Shown: positions 17,385 through 25,801, counted from the stretch's first letter. The stretch: 64,000 nt of DNA from JACQFZ01 sp045810625 (GCA_045810625.1 JBJMVQ010000039.1:62001-126000), one strand, 5' to 3'. A program made the numbers and translations. The notes: generated from the letters alone by a model not told the origin.

Positions 17385-18140
17385 ATGAAGTTTTTCAACC
17401 GTTGTATTGCTGCGGCGCTCGTTCTGTTTTTGAGCGGCTGTGTCACGCGGGCTTTGGTGAAAGACATTACGGCCGATCCCAAGGCTTATCTGACAAACAC
17501 ATTCAATGAGACCAAGCTGTCGGATTCGGTGCGCAATGCACTCGGCATCAAGACGCCCGGCAACGTGAAGCGCGAAGTACACGTCGATGCGGTGATGACG
17601 ATTATCGACGGCGAGCAGAAGCATAGTTTCGACAAGACCGAGTTCTATCAAGTACTCGACAACGGGCTGGTGCGGAGCATGGTCCAGGCGGGAAACAACG
17701 GCATTACTTCCATATCCGAGTTCGATCTCACGTACCACGACATATTCGCTTTGATATACCAATCAGTGTCGCACGACGCCACGACCGCGTTCGCAGCGAC
17801 GTATACGAAGGGTATTGCGAAGCTCGACAAAGGCATCGCCGATCCGAAGGAAAACGCCGAATATGTTTTCGAATATGCGCTCGCTCCCGAACCCCAGATC
17901 GTGAACTTCGAGAACCAGAAGACCGTCTGCAAGACAGGGAAGTGGTTTGCGGCGAACACCGTGCATCCGAAGTTGACGGGAAACGCGTTACCTATCGACT
18001 GCGAATACTTCGGCAGAAATGGACAAACATTCCTCAAGTTGCGGTCCGTTTTCATAAAGGATCTCGGCGTTACGCTGAAGCGAGAAAGCGTGACATCGAC
18101 GCGGAAGCGGACTTGGACGATCCGCGATGTGAAGACATAA
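17385..18140 (+). CDS. Lipoprotein of unknown function
   Basis: A 251-residue protein with a strong AGAGGAGG ribosome-binding site and a lipoprotein signal (AALVLFLSGC, acylated Cys near residue 19). The mature part has no motif I recognise; two cysteines (in KTVCKTG and PIDCEYFG) could form a disulfide. Composition is lower in R and A than the neighbours and GC content is visibly lower, suggesting later acquisition. Nothing in the context gives a role. Confidence 0.8.
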   Translation: MKFFNRCIAAALVLFLSGCVTRALVKDITADPKAYLTNTFNETKLSDSVRNALGIKTPGNVKREVHVDAVMTIIDGEQKHSFDKTEFYQVLDNGLVRSMVQAGNNGITSISEFDLTYHDIFALIYQSVSHDATTAFAATYTKGIAKLDKGIADPKENAEYVFEYALAPEPQIVNFENQKTVCKTGKWFAANTVHPKLTGNALPIDCEYFGRNGQTFLKLRSVFIKDLGVTLKRESVTSTRKRTWTIRDVKT

Positions 18141-18196
18141 GACGAAATGACGTACGAGGAGTTCTATTTGAATCGGGTCCTGCATTTGTGCGACGA

Positions 18197-18227
18197 GTAG
18201 GGTGCAATAAGCGAAGCGCATTGCGCC
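18197..18227. repeat. GTAGGGTGC-family palindromic repeat, half copy
   Basis: GTAGGGTGCAATAAGCGAAG begins a 31-base copy of an interspersed repeat also found at 23564-23643, 25600-25629 and 40170-40202. Related elements are common between genes in environmental Proteobacteria. Confidence 0.7.
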
Positions 18228-18330
18228 ACGCTCGATGTAGTGCAGCCGAACGCCGTCGATATCGATAAAATTTCCCTTCGGCGGATTGACCTTTCCGCCT
18301 GGCGCGTGGCGCTTCGGCCCGGGCGCCAGA
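18228..18330 (-). pseudogene. N-terminal remnant of an alpha/beta-hydrolase
   Basis: The minus strand reads PPKGNFIDIDGVRLHYIERG, the characteristic first strand of an epoxide-hydrolase-like alpha/beta-hydrolase. After ERG the reading passes straight into the GTAGGGTGC repeat at 18227 and hydrolase sequence does not resume. Only about 35 codons are recognisable and the upstream limit is approximate. Confidence 0.55.
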
Positions 18331-18581
18331 CAGATCCAACCGAGATGCTGACGACAACGTGATCGAGCTGTCTGGGCCGGATTAGCCCTAAGCGCGCAGA
18401 CGAACCTAATCAGGCACTGCCGCAACCGTGACCGCTTCGATGACGAGGTCAGGATGCGAGGCTCAGCATCTCGGCAATTTCACGAGCTGACTCCCGTTCG
18501 CACTTTCTCGTCTTCGCCATGTCGGATCGGGAAGTTCTCGATCGTCCTTGGACTGTGCCCTGACCTGAACGGAGGTGCCTC

Positions 18582-19292
18582 ATGACCACATCGCTCGTTC
18601 CCGCCCATGAGCTGGTGAAAAGAAACAACATGCGTTTCCCTGGGGAGAGCGAGGAATATCGCCGGGCGCGCGACGCGCTGTTGGCGGAGGAAATCGAGCT
18701 GCGCCGCCACATCGAGCGCGTGGCGGAGCTGCGCCGCCAACTGCCGCTTGGGCGCCAGATACTCAAGGACTACCGCTTCGAGGGCGAGAACGGACCGGTG
18801 CGCTTTGCGGATCTCTTCGCCGACAAGCAGACGCTCGTCGTTTACAACTATATGTACGGGCCGCAGCGCGAGCGGCCGTGCCCGATGTGCACGTCGCTCC
18901 TGAGCGCGTGGGAAGGCGAGGCGCGCGACATCGAGCAGCGTGTGGCGCTCGCGGTGGTGGCGCGCTCGCCGATCGCGCGGCTCGTCGCGTTCAAGAAGGA
19001 GCGCGGCTGGCGCAATATGAAGCTCTATTCCGATCCGACCGGCGAGTTCAGCCGCGACTATTACGCAATCGCTCCAGATGGCAGCGACGTGCCGACGTAT
19101 AACGTATTCACACGCCGCGACGGCAAGATCTACCACTTCTACGCCGCCGAGATGGGCTTCGAGACGGCCGATCCGGGTCAGGACCCACGCGGCGCGCCGG
19201 ACCTCATGCCGATCTGGACGATCCTCGACACGACGCCCGAAGGCCGGGGAACCGACTGGTATCCGAGCCTCGAATACGCCGCGGCCCGCTGA
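18582..19292 (+). CDS. DUF899 family thioredoxin-like protein
   Basis: A 236-residue DUF899 protein with AACGGAGG upstream of the ATG. The conserved core is present: LKDYRFEGENGPVRFADLF, then VVYNYMYGP with the CPMC pair in RERPCPMCTSLL, and the C-terminal DLMPIWTILDTTPEGRG. The family has a thioredoxin-like fold and the CPMC may be redox active, but no substrate is established. It begins a same-strand run with SRPBCC, CMD, DGPF and ECF sigma genes. Confidence 0.9.
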   Translation: MTTSLVPAHELVKRNNMRFPGESEEYRRARDALLAEEIELRRHIERVAELRRQLPLGRQILKDYRFEGENGPVRFADLFADKQTLVVYNYMYGPQRERPCPMCTSLLSAWEGEARDIEQRVALAVVARSPIARLVAFKKERGWRNMKLYSDPTGEFSRDYYAIAPDGSDVPTYNVFTRRDGKIYHFYAAEMGFETADPGQDPRGAPDLMPIWTILDTTPEGRGTDWYPSLEYAAAR

Positions 19293-19370
19293 TTTGCTGG
19301 CGCGGATAGTCGATGATAAATCTCTCGTCGTTTGTTACTTAACGTCACTTTCACAAAGGAAACGGAAATC

Positions 19371-19814
19371 ATGCCAAACACCATCCGACTTCACCGCGTC
19401 TTGCACGCGCCGCCCGAGCGGGTTTATCGCGCATTCCTCGACGCCGACGCCAAGGTCAAATGGCTTCCGCCCCATGGCTTTACCGCCAAAATCCATCATC
19501 AGGAAAACAAGGTCGGCGGCACGTACAAAATGTCGTTCACGAACTTTACGACGGGGCAAAGCCATTCCTTCGGTGGAACCTATCGCGAGCTGGTGCCAAA
19601 CGAGCGCATTCGCTACACCGACACGTTCGACGATCCGAACCTGCCCGGTGAGATGCAGGTAACCGTCACGTTGAAGAAAGTCTCCGTCGGGACGGAAGTG
19701 AACATCGTGCAAGAAGGCGTGCCCGACGTCATTCCGCCGGAAGCGTGCTACCTCGGGTGGCAGCAATCGCTCATGCTGCTCGCGCAGCTCGTCGAGCCGG
19801 AGATTCCGGGTTGA
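19371..19814 (+). CDS. SRPBCC/AHSA1-like domain protein
   Basis: A 147-residue single-domain protein of the START/Bet v1-like superfamily (activator of Hsp90 ATPase homologue 1-like group). The opening RLHRVLHAPPERVYRAFLDADA and the block YRELVPNERIRYTDTFDD are typical, and the fold binds hydrophobic ligands in a helix-grip cavity. AAAGGAAACGGAA precedes the ATG at 19371; the frame could open 13 codons earlier without support. Frequently found beside ECF sigma and DGPF genes, as here. Confidence 0.88.
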   Translation: MPNTIRLHRVLHAPPERVYRAFLDADAKVKWLPPHGFTAKIHHQENKVGGTYKMSFTNFTTGQSHSFGGTYRELVPNERIRYTDTFDDPNLPGEMQVTVTLKKVSVGTEVNIVQEGVPDVIPPEACYLGWQQSLMLLAQLVEPEIPG

Positions 19815-20369
19815 TTGACCCGAAGCTCGCTACTGCCGTCCGCGCTTTGAAATTTTGTTACCAGCGAGTGTCGAGCTACCGCTCTAAGCGCTTTGCGCTT
19901 CGATATGATCAAGCTGCAGGGGCGGAGCGCGACGCGCTCCGCGGCACCCGATCGGCCTAGATCGCACAACGTGGCCCCTAGCCACCGAAGCGGAAGCGGT
20001 TGGCCGTCCGGCTGAGCGGCGACCACGAAGCCGTGCGGATAGGGCAGGATCGATTTCTTCTTCCCTTCTCTTTTTGTTGCCGCCAAGCGAGGAAGGGGGA
20101 GATCGAGCGATTGAACCTTCCGGGCCGTTTACTGCCGGTTCGCTAAAACCGATCCAAGTACCGGTGCAGGGTGCCGAGCGCTTCGCACCCGCACCGCAAT
20201 CCTGCCCTGCCTCCCCTTGTTCGTCGCCAATTGCTCCGACGCATGCCTTAAATAATCGCCGGGCGTGTCCGGGTTCGGTCGTTTGGTTCGTCGTATAGGT
20301 ACAGGCGGAACGAGTAGGGCCAGCAAGCCGCGTCCGCCCGACATCGACCAACCGGAAAGGAGAAGCGAA
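19815..20369. other. Intergenic region between the SRPBCC and CMD genes
   Basis: About 555 bases with no supported gene. The main feature is a 21-base palindrome: GCGGAGCGCG at 19922-19931, a central A, and its complement at 19933-19942. The base composition is mixed and codon structure is absent. Confidence 0.5.
19922..19942. repeat. 21-bp palindrome
   Basis: Ten bases on each side of a single A pair perfectly. Without a T-run it is not a standard terminator; it could be a regulator site or a repeat remnant. Confidence 0.5.
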
Positions 20370-20882
20370 ATGACAACTTTGCAGGCACGAATGACGAACC
20401 CCGTCATGGTCCTTCCAAACGCGCTGCCGACATTGCTGACGTTAGCGGCGTCGGTCAAAGATTGCGGCGTGCCGGCGCGTACGCTCGAGCTTGTGCACTT
20501 GCGCGCGAGCCAAATCAACGGCTGCAGTTTCTGCGTCGACATGCATGCGCGCGATCTCAAGAAAGCGGGCGAAACCGACGAGCGCCTCTTTGGCGTCGCC
20601 GCCTGGCGCGAGTCGGCCTATTTCACGGATGCCGAGCGCGCGGCGTTGGCGCTCACCGACGCCGCGACTCGCCTCAGCGATCGCGCGGATCCGGTGCCGG
20701 ACGACGTCTGGAACGAAGCGGCCCGGCATTACGACGAGCGTGCGCTCGCCGGTTTAGTGCTCGCGATCGCCATGATCAATTTGTGGAATCGGGTCAACGT
20801 GAGCACGCGGCAGGTAGCAGGCGCGCATCCGCCCAGAGTCGCGGCGAACGCGCGGCGCGTAGAGAATCAGGCAGCGCATTGA
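20370..20882 (+). CDS. Carboxymuconolactone decarboxylase/AhpD-like peroxidase-family protein
   Basis: A 170-residue CMD-domain protein. The AhpD core motif E-x11-C-x2-C-x3-H is intact as ELVHLRASQINGC...CSFCVDMH, so a redox-active cysteine pair with a proton-relay His is expected. Such proteins act as alkylhydroperoxidases or reduce partner peroxiredoxins. GGAAAGGAG lies upstream of the ATG at 20370; the frame opens earlier at 20265 without support. The DGPF gene follows after 30 bases. Confidence 0.9.
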   Translation: MTTLQARMTNPVMVLPNALPTLLTLAASVKDCGVPARTLELVHLRASQINGCSFCVDMHARDLKKAGETDERLFGVAAWRESAYFTDAERAALALTDAATRLSDRADPVPDDVWNEAARHYDERALAGLVLAIAMINLWNRVNVSTRQVAGAHPPRVAANARRVENQAAH

Positions 20883-20912
20883 GGTCGAAGGCATACCGCA
20901 CAGGAGAAAGCC

Positions 20913-21257
20913 ATGGCAAAGTTCTTGTACCTGTTTCGAAGCAACCCGTCCGCGTATCGCTCGATGTCGCCCGAGCAAATGCAACAGACCACGAAGAAGT
21001 GGATGGACTGGAGAGACGCGCTGGAAAAGAAGGGTCACGTCGTTCGGCTGGGCGAGCGGCTGGACGGCGCCGGCAAGGTGGTGCGCGGCAAGGCGAAGCT
21101 CGTGACGGACGGCCCTTACATCGAGGTGAAGGATTTCATTCAGGGCCAGATGCTGATCGAGGCGAAGGATATGGACCAGGCGGTCGAATTGTCCAAGGGC
21201 TGCCCGGTGCTCGAAAGCGACGGATCGGTGGAGATTCGCCCGCTCTATTCGCAGTAA
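20913..21257 (+). CDS. DGPF/YCII-domain protein
   Basis: A 114-residue YCII-related protein with the DGPF-type signature as DGPY in LVTDGPYIEVKDFIQG, and the usual C-terminal LSKGCPVLESDGSVEIRPL. The biochemical role is unknown. DGPF genes sit next to ECF42 sigma factor genes in many bacteria and are their best-supported targets; here the sigma gene begins 13-67 bases downstream, depending on its start. GGAGAAAGCC precedes the ATG. Confidence 0.92.
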   Translation: MAKFLYLFRSNPSAYRSMSPEQMQQTTKKWMDWRDALEKKGHVVRLGERLDGAGKVVRGKAKLVTDGPYIEVKDFIQGQMLIEAKDMDQAVELSKGCPVLESDGSVEIRPLYSQ

Positions 21258-21261
21258 CGAC

Positions 21262-21273
21262 GGAGGGCTTACG
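21262..21273 (+). promoter_or_regulatory. Ribosome-binding site and possible ACG start of the sigma gene
   Basis: GGAGGG at 21262-21267 is followed by CTT and then ACG (21271-21273), which opens a frame reading xANVPQLVDHLFRREAGK into the annotated protein. No ATG, GTG or TTG exists in frame between the upstream stop and 21325. Confidence 0.55.
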
Positions 21274-21324
21274 GCAAACGTACCGCAACTCGTCGATCAT
21301 CTTTTCCGCCGCGAGGCGGGAAAG

Positions 21325-22557
21325 ATGGTCGCGTACCTGACGAAGATTTTCGGGCTGGCGCGCCTGGATCTCGCGGAAGACGTCGTTCAGGACACGCTCT
21401 GCCGCGCGCTCGAGAGCTGGTCGCTGCACGGCCTTCCGGACAATCCCTCGGCGTGGCTCATGCGCGTCGCACGTAACCGCGCGATCGATCTCGTGCGGCG
21501 CGATCGTCAGTTCCATATCCTGGCGCCGGAGTTCGCGCATCTCCTCGAGCTGCGGGACGATCAGCGCGACGACGCGCCGGCGTTCGCCGCGGAGATCCGC
21601 GACGATGAGCTGCGCATGATGTTCTCCTGCTGTCATCCGGATTTGACTGTCGAAGCGCAGGTGACGCTCATCTTGAAGACGCTCTGCGGCTTCAGCGTTT
21701 CCGAAATCGCGCAGGCGTTCCTGGCGACGGAGGAGTCGATCGAAAAACGCTTGAGCCGCGCGCGCAATCTGTTTCGGCGCTCGGGCGAGTTCGTGGAAAT
21801 CGGCGACGCTGCCGAAGTGCGCGCGCGACTGGAGGCGGTGTACCAGGCGATTTATCTGCTGTTCAACGAGGGCTACCACGGCAGTCATCCCGAGCACACC
21901 GTGCGCGAAGATCTGTGCTCGGAGGCGCTGCGCCTCATGCTGCTGCTGAGCGAGCATCCGGAAGGCGGCCGGCCGAAAACCTACGCGCTGTTGGCGTTGT
22001 TTTTCTTCCAGGTCGCTCGTCTGCCCACCCGCATGCAGGACGACGGCGCCTTGATCCAGCTCGAAATACAGGACCGCTCGCAGTGGAACGCAGAGTTGAT
22101 CGCGACCGGCTTCCATTACCTGGACCGATCCGCGGCGGGAAACGAGCTGAGCCCTTACCACGTCGAAGCGGCGATCGCTTCGCTGCATTGCGCGGCGCCG
22201 ACGTACGAAGAGACGGATTGGTCCAAGATCGTGGATCTCTACGATACGCTTTTCCGGCTGAAACCCTCGCCGATCGTCGCGCTCAATCGCGCGATTGCCG
22301 TCGGCAAGGCGCGCGGACCGGAAGCAGGGCTAATAGAGCTGGAAAGAATTCCGGACGCAGCCGCGCTCGACGACTATCCTTTCTATCCCGCCGCTCGGGG
22401 CGAGCTTCTTCTTCTCGCGGGTCGACCGGCGGACGCCGCTCGATACTTCGAGCGAGCCAAGGCGCTGGCGCGGAGCCGGTCGGAGACGCAGTACTTCGAG
22501 TCCAAGCTCGGGAGCGTGCGGGTCCAAGCGGCGAGGGCAGTCCCCAACCACCATTGA
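21325..22557 (+). CDS. ECF42-like sigma factor with C-terminal helical (TPR-like) domain
   Basis: From the first ordinary start the product is 410 residues. Region 2 (LAEDVVQDTLCRALESWSLHG, NPSAWLMRVARNRAIDLVRRD) and region 4 (CGFSVSEIAQAFLATEESIEKRLSRAR) are followed by about 240 residues of DUF6596/TPR-like helices, the ECF42 architecture. The in-frame codons upstream encode PQLVDHLFRREAGK, which I recognise as the normal family N-terminus, so translation probably begins at ACG 21271 (428 residues) or the start has been lost. No anti-sigma gene is adjacent. The DGPF gene upstream is the expected partner. Confidence 0.88.
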   Translation: MVAYLTKIFGLARLDLAEDVVQDTLCRALESWSLHGLPDNPSAWLMRVARNRAIDLVRRDRQFHILAPEFAHLLELRDDQRDDAPAFAAEIRDDELRMMFSCCHPDLTVEAQVTLILKTLCGFSVSEIAQAFLATEESIEKRLSRARNLFRRSGEFVEIGDAAEVRARLEAVYQAIYLLFNEGYHGSHPEHTVREDLCSEALRLMLLLSEHPEGGRPKTYALLALFFFQVARLPTRMQDDGALIQLEIQDRSQWNAELIATGFHYLDRSAAGNELSPYHVEAAIASLHCAAPTYEETDWSKIVDLYDTLFRLKPSPIVALNRAIAVGKARGPEAGLIELERIPDAAALDDYPFYPAARGELLLLAGRPADAARYFERAKALARSRSETQYFESKLGSVRVQAARAVPNHH

Positions 22558-23228
22558 CGCGGCGGCGGATCACGCGATGTGCTCGGAGACAGCGCGCGCC
22601 GCGAGACGGCAAGGCTTGGTGGTATTGGATGTTACCGGTATCACCCGAGTCACTCCGGCCCATTTAGCACGGTTACGAGCAAGATCCGCGGCTTTCTTCT
22701 CGCCACTCTCAAGCAATCGAACCACTTCAAACTTGAACTCTCGGTTGAAGCTTCTTCGTTTTGTCATCGGACACTCCTTTCGGCATTATGTGCCTATCTG
22801 GGTGTCCGTGGGATTGGGGCTGCCTCGATCCGACCCCTTTTAGTCCGTGAGCCGAACGCCAAGGAATGTACGCTCCGCAATGAGCGGCGCGCCGGCAAAG
22901 CGCGCGTTCCGGCGGCACTATTCGGCACGCTGAAGCGCTTGAGCCGCCGCGATTGGACGAAGGGTTCGCCGAGTTGTACCGGTTGCGCATCGGGCCAAAC
23001 GGGGAATTCGAGGTGGAACGGGAGCGCGGGACTTAGGCGCAATTACGCCGCTCGGTGTTATTGCTTGCGGCGCCCTTCGCCACTTCAAACGATGCGGCCA
23101 AGCTCGGTACCGGGCGGTCGAGCGCCGGCGCCCATGGATGTCCGCAATTCAGCCGAGTGCAATTGTGAAATTCGCGCCGTGGTCCCTTTTAGCCGTTGAG
23201 CACTCTGTATGGTGTCTCCCCGCTTCGC
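22558..23228. other. Intergenic scar region with IS remnant
   Basis: About 670 bases without an intact gene. It includes the first codons of an IS3-type orfA on the minus strand and the motif CCGACCCCTTTTAGTC (22830-22845), which also occurs beside the broken BVMO copy near 28546. Open frames crossing it (for example on the plus strand from 22579) have no coherent codon use. Confidence 0.55.
22675..22767 (-). pseudogene. IS3-family transposase OrfA, 5' stump
   Basis: ATG at 22767 with GGAG upstream reads MTKRRSFNREFKFEVVRLLE and on to about residue 31 (SGEKKAADLAR), the standard start of an IS3 OrfA helix-turn-helix protein. After that the sequence diverges and the frame continues for some 34 unrelated codons. 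No OrfB or inverted terminal repeats were found nearby. Confidence 0.75.
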
Positions 23229-23474
23229 TCATACCTTCGATCTTCGATAGCCGGCCGCTATTGCGGCGGCTTCGCTACGGAAGCACACGCGATTATCGCC
23301 ACGCTTATTCTGTCGCAGCATCCGCAGATAGTACCGGCCGCCGGGTACGTGATAGATCCCGCTATTTGTGTTCCCCACGACAGGACATTCTTTGGGTGTG
23401 TAATCTCTGGCGGACGCCAACAACGGGAGAAACAGCGCCAGCATCAGCGCAATGATTAGCAAGCGGCTACGCAT
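23229..23474 (-). CDS. Small secreted protein with a sunset-like domain
   Basis: An 81-residue protein with a clear signal peptide (LLIIALMLALFLPLLASA). The mature 58 residues read CPVVGNTNSGIYHVPGGRYY followed by NRVCFRSEAAAIAAGYRRSK, resembling the small domain found at the ends of secreted nucleases and competence-type proteins (sunset/Ada-like zinc or DNA-associated domain). Two cysteines may pair. GAGGGAGG abuts the ATG closely. It is isolated among repeats and lower-GC sequence. Function unknown. Confidence 0.65.
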   Translation of the reverse strand: MRSRLLIIALMLALFLPLLASARDYTPKECPVVGNTNSGIYHVPGGRYYLRMLRQNKRGDNRVCFRSEAAAIAAGYRRSKV

Positions 23475-23814
23475 CCTCCCTCTTGGCCGAAGCCGTGATC
23501 TGTTCTTAACAGTGTAGATTCATATATCGAGCCCGCACGCTTCTAACCCCGCGTACAAAACTCGTAGGGCGTATCAGGCGTGAGCGTAATACGCCGAACG
23601 TAACGGCGTTTGGGAGGCGCGATACGCTTCGCTATTGGGCTACCGCCTGCGCGCGGGCAGCATCGAAGATGTCTTCCCGTATCCGCTGTCAGTCCGGTTT
23701 CGCAACTTGTTCGCTACCAAGCGCGGCGCGCAGCCGTTAAGAGAAAGGAGAAGGAAAAAAGGATCGAGGTGACTAAAAAGTAGGCAACATCCAGGTCGGC
23801 AAGCGTAGACGCTG
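23475..23814. other. Intergenic region downstream of the BVMO gene
   Basis: About 340 bases. It contains the full-length GTAGGGTGC-family element (23564-23643). A purine-rich AGAAAGGAGAAGGAAAAAAG lies at about 23741-23760; read on the minus strand it is a pyrimidine tract downstream of the BVMO gene. No gene is supported. Confidence 0.5.
23564..23643. repeat. GTAGGGTGC-family repeat, full-length copy
   Basis: An 80-base element that starts GTAGGGCGTATC and ends GCTATTGGGCTAC, with two GC-rich stems facing each other (AGCGTAATACGCCG and GGCGCGATACGCTTCG). The other copies in the window are left halves of this unit. MITE- or BIME-like organisation is inferred. Confidence 0.7.
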
Positions 23815-25419
23815 TCAGCCGAACGCGAAGCCTTCGTAGCCGCGCGCGGCCACCTGCGCGCAGCGCTCGGCGTACGCGGGGAAGCCGCTCGCAAGCGGCA
23901 TGAAGATGCGCGGCTTGCCGGGAATGTTGGCGCCGAGATACCACGAGTTGCAGCCGAAATAGATCGTGCGTTGCGCCGCCTTGTCGACGTGCGCGAGCCA
24001 CTGCGTCTCGGCTTCTTCAAGCGCCTCGATCGTGGCGTGCCCGTGAGCCGCCATCCAGGCGATGCACTCCGCGATCCAGTCGGCGTGGTGCTCGACCGCG
24101 ACGAAGAAGTTGGTGAATGCGGAGGTGCTGCCCGGCCCGGCGACGTAGAAGAGGTTCGGAAAGCCGGCAATCGCGAGACCGAGATAGTTCGCGGGCCCGG
24201 CGCGCCACTTGTCGCGGATCGAGAGCCCGCCGCGGCCGCGCAAATCGATGCGGAAGAGCGGGCCGGTATAGGCATCGAAACCGGTGGCGAGCACGAGCGT
24301 GTCGCAGCGGTATTCGCGACCGCCGGTCATCACGCCGCCGGGCGTGATCGCTTCGATCGGCTGCGCGCTCACGTCGACGAGCCGCACGTTCGGGCGGTTG
24401 TAGGTTTCGTAGTAGCCGCTGTCCACGCACAGGCGCTTGCAGCCGATCGGATAGCGCGGGAGTAGCAGCTCCGCGGTGGCCGGGTCGCGCACGAGCGCGC
24501 GGATCTTGCCGCGCACGAACTCGGCGGCGAGCTCGTTCGCGCGCGGGTTGGTGAAGAGATCCGGAAACGCGCCGAGCAGGCTGAAGCCGCCGTAGTTCCA
24601 GCGCTCTTCGAACGCCGCGGAGCGCTCCTCGGCGCTCGCCTCGGTGGCGGACATCGGCCGCGGTGCCAGCTCGCAGCCGAAGCCGCTGTACATCTTGCGG
24701 TTGCGCGCGCGAAAGCCCGCGTAGTCGGCTTTGACGCGCGCCTCCCACTCGGGGTCGAGCGGGCCGTTTTGCGCCGGCACGACGTAAGCGGGCGTGCGCT
24801 GAAACACGGTCAGCGATTGTGCCTCGCGCGCGACGATCGGAATGATCTGCACCGCCGAGGAGCCGGTGCCGATCACCGCCACATGGCTCCCGGCGAAGTC
24901 CACCGACTCGAGCGGCCAGGCGGCCGAATGCAGTACCCGGCCGGCAAAGCGATCGAGGCCGGGGAAATCGGGCCGGTTCGGCGCCGAGAGCGGTCCGATC
25001 GTCAGCACGAGAAAGCGCGCGGTCCATGCCTGGCCGTCGTCGCTCGTTACGCGCCAGTGCCGCGCGGCGTGGTCGAAGTGCGCTGCCGCGACACGCGTGT
25101 TCAGGCGGATGTCGCGGCGCAGATCGAAGCGATCGGCCACGTGATTGGCGTAGCGCAGCAGCTCCGGTTGCGCGGCGTAGCGCTCGCTCCAGCGCCATTC
25201 CTGCTGCAGCTCCTCGGAGAACGAATACGAATATTCCAGGCTTTGAACGTCGACGCGCGCGCCCGGATAGCGGTTCGCCCACCACGTGCCGCCGACACTC
25301 GGCGCCGCCTCGAGCGCGAGCGTTTTAAGCCCCATGCCGCGCAGCCGGTAGAGCGCATACAAGCCGCCGAAGCCGGTGCCGACGATCAGCGCGTCATAGT
25401 CCGCGTTGGCGCTTTGCAT
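23815..25419 (-). CDS. Flavin-containing Baeyer-Villiger monooxygenase
   Basis: A 534-residue FAD/NADPH monooxygenase. The first Rossmann motif is IVGTGFGGLYALYRL (residues 10-25), the BVMO fingerprint F-x-G-x3-H-x3-W is exact as FAGRVLHSAAW, and the second Rossmann motif VAVIGTGSSAVQI follows. It would insert oxygen beside ketones to give esters or lactones (cyclohexanone/steroid monooxygenase-like group); substrate is not readable. The ATG at 25419 matches family starts; the frame extends to 25518 without support. A truncated second copy lies at 28565-28788. Confidence 0.93.
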   Translation of the reverse strand: MQSANADYDALIVGTGFGGLYALYRLRGMGLKTLALEAAPSVGGTWWANRYPGARVDVQSLEYSYSFSEELQQEWRWSERYAAQPELLRYANHVADRFDLRRDIRLNTRVAAAHFDHAARHWRVTSDDGQAWTARFLVLTIGPLSAPNRPDFPGLDRFAGRVLHSAAWPLESVDFAGSHVAVIGTGSSAVQIIPIVAREAQSLTVFQRTPAYVVPAQNGPLDPEWEARVKADYAGFRARNRKMYSGFGCELAPRPMSATEASAEERSAAFEERWNYGGFSLLGAFPDLFTNPRANELAAEFVRGKIRALVRDPATAELLLPRYPIGCKRLCVDSGYYETYNRPNVRLVDVSAQPIEAITPGGVMTGGREYRCDTLVLATGFDAYTGPLFRIDLRGRGGLSIRDKWRAGPANYLGLAIAGFPNLFYVAGPGSTSAFTNFFVAVEHHADWIAECIAWMAAHGHATIEALEEAETQWLAHVDKAAQRTIYFGCNSWYLGANIPGKPRIFMPLASGFPAYAERCAQVAARGYEGFAFG

Positions 25420-25599
25420 ACCCGAGCGAGAGGAATAATCGAAATTGGCAAAGGAAATGGCATTCGCCGATGAAACCTCGAAGGAGAAACTATGCCAGGG
25501 GCAATCGAATATCGCCACGACTGCGTCACTAGGCTGATCACGTTCGCGCGGAAAGGTCCTTGATCAACGGCCGCAGGAGCGCGGCGGCGCTGAGGTTTC

Positions 25600-25629
25600 G
25601 TAGGGTGCAATAGCGAAGCGTATTGCGCC
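25600..25629. repeat. GTAGGGTGC-family repeat, half copy
   Basis: GTAGGGTGCAATAGCGAAGC opens a 30-base copy almost identical to the one at 18197-18227. Confidence 0.7.
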
Positions 25630-25669
25630 GCGCGAGACTATTTCCGATTCCGCAGGCAACGCGCGACGT

Positions 25670-25795
25670 AAGAAGCGTTCGGTGTGAGCCCGCCGAAAGA
25701 CCGAACTCAGCGAATGTAGCGTGCCCAAGCGCACGATCTCCCACGGTTTCTTCCCCGGGTTTTAACCTGCTCCACCCACGTCTTGCGAACGACAA
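25670..25795. repeat. 125-bp direct repeat, copy A (decayed hydrolase 3' end)
   Basis: It matches 27960-28083 along its length, including AGAAGC.GTTCGGT...GACCGAACTCAGCGAATG and CCTGCTCC.CCCACGTCTT. On the minus strand it encodes KTWVEQVK, the end of an alpha/beta-hydrolase, but the stop seen in copy B is lost. Confidence 0.75.
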
Positions 25796-25801
25796 GGGAC
25801 C

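Larger units (their letters stand above)
18141..18581. other. Intergenic region with a gene remnant and a repeat
   Basis: About 440 bases without an intact gene. It holds a GTAGGGTGC-type repeat (18197-18227) abutting the N-terminal remnant of an alpha/beta-hydrolase on the minus strand. The last 120 bases should carry the promoter for the DUF899 gene; no clear hexamers were picked. Confidence 0.5.

Noticed and set aside
22579..23199. 206-codon plus-strand frame in the scar region after the sigma gene
   Set aside because: No ribosome-binding site, crosses the IS3 stump antisense and shows no protein-like composition.
24017..25285. 422-codon minus-strand frame inside the BVMO gene
   Set aside because: It is the same strand in another phase of a well-supported BVMO; the translation is R/A-rich with no motifs.
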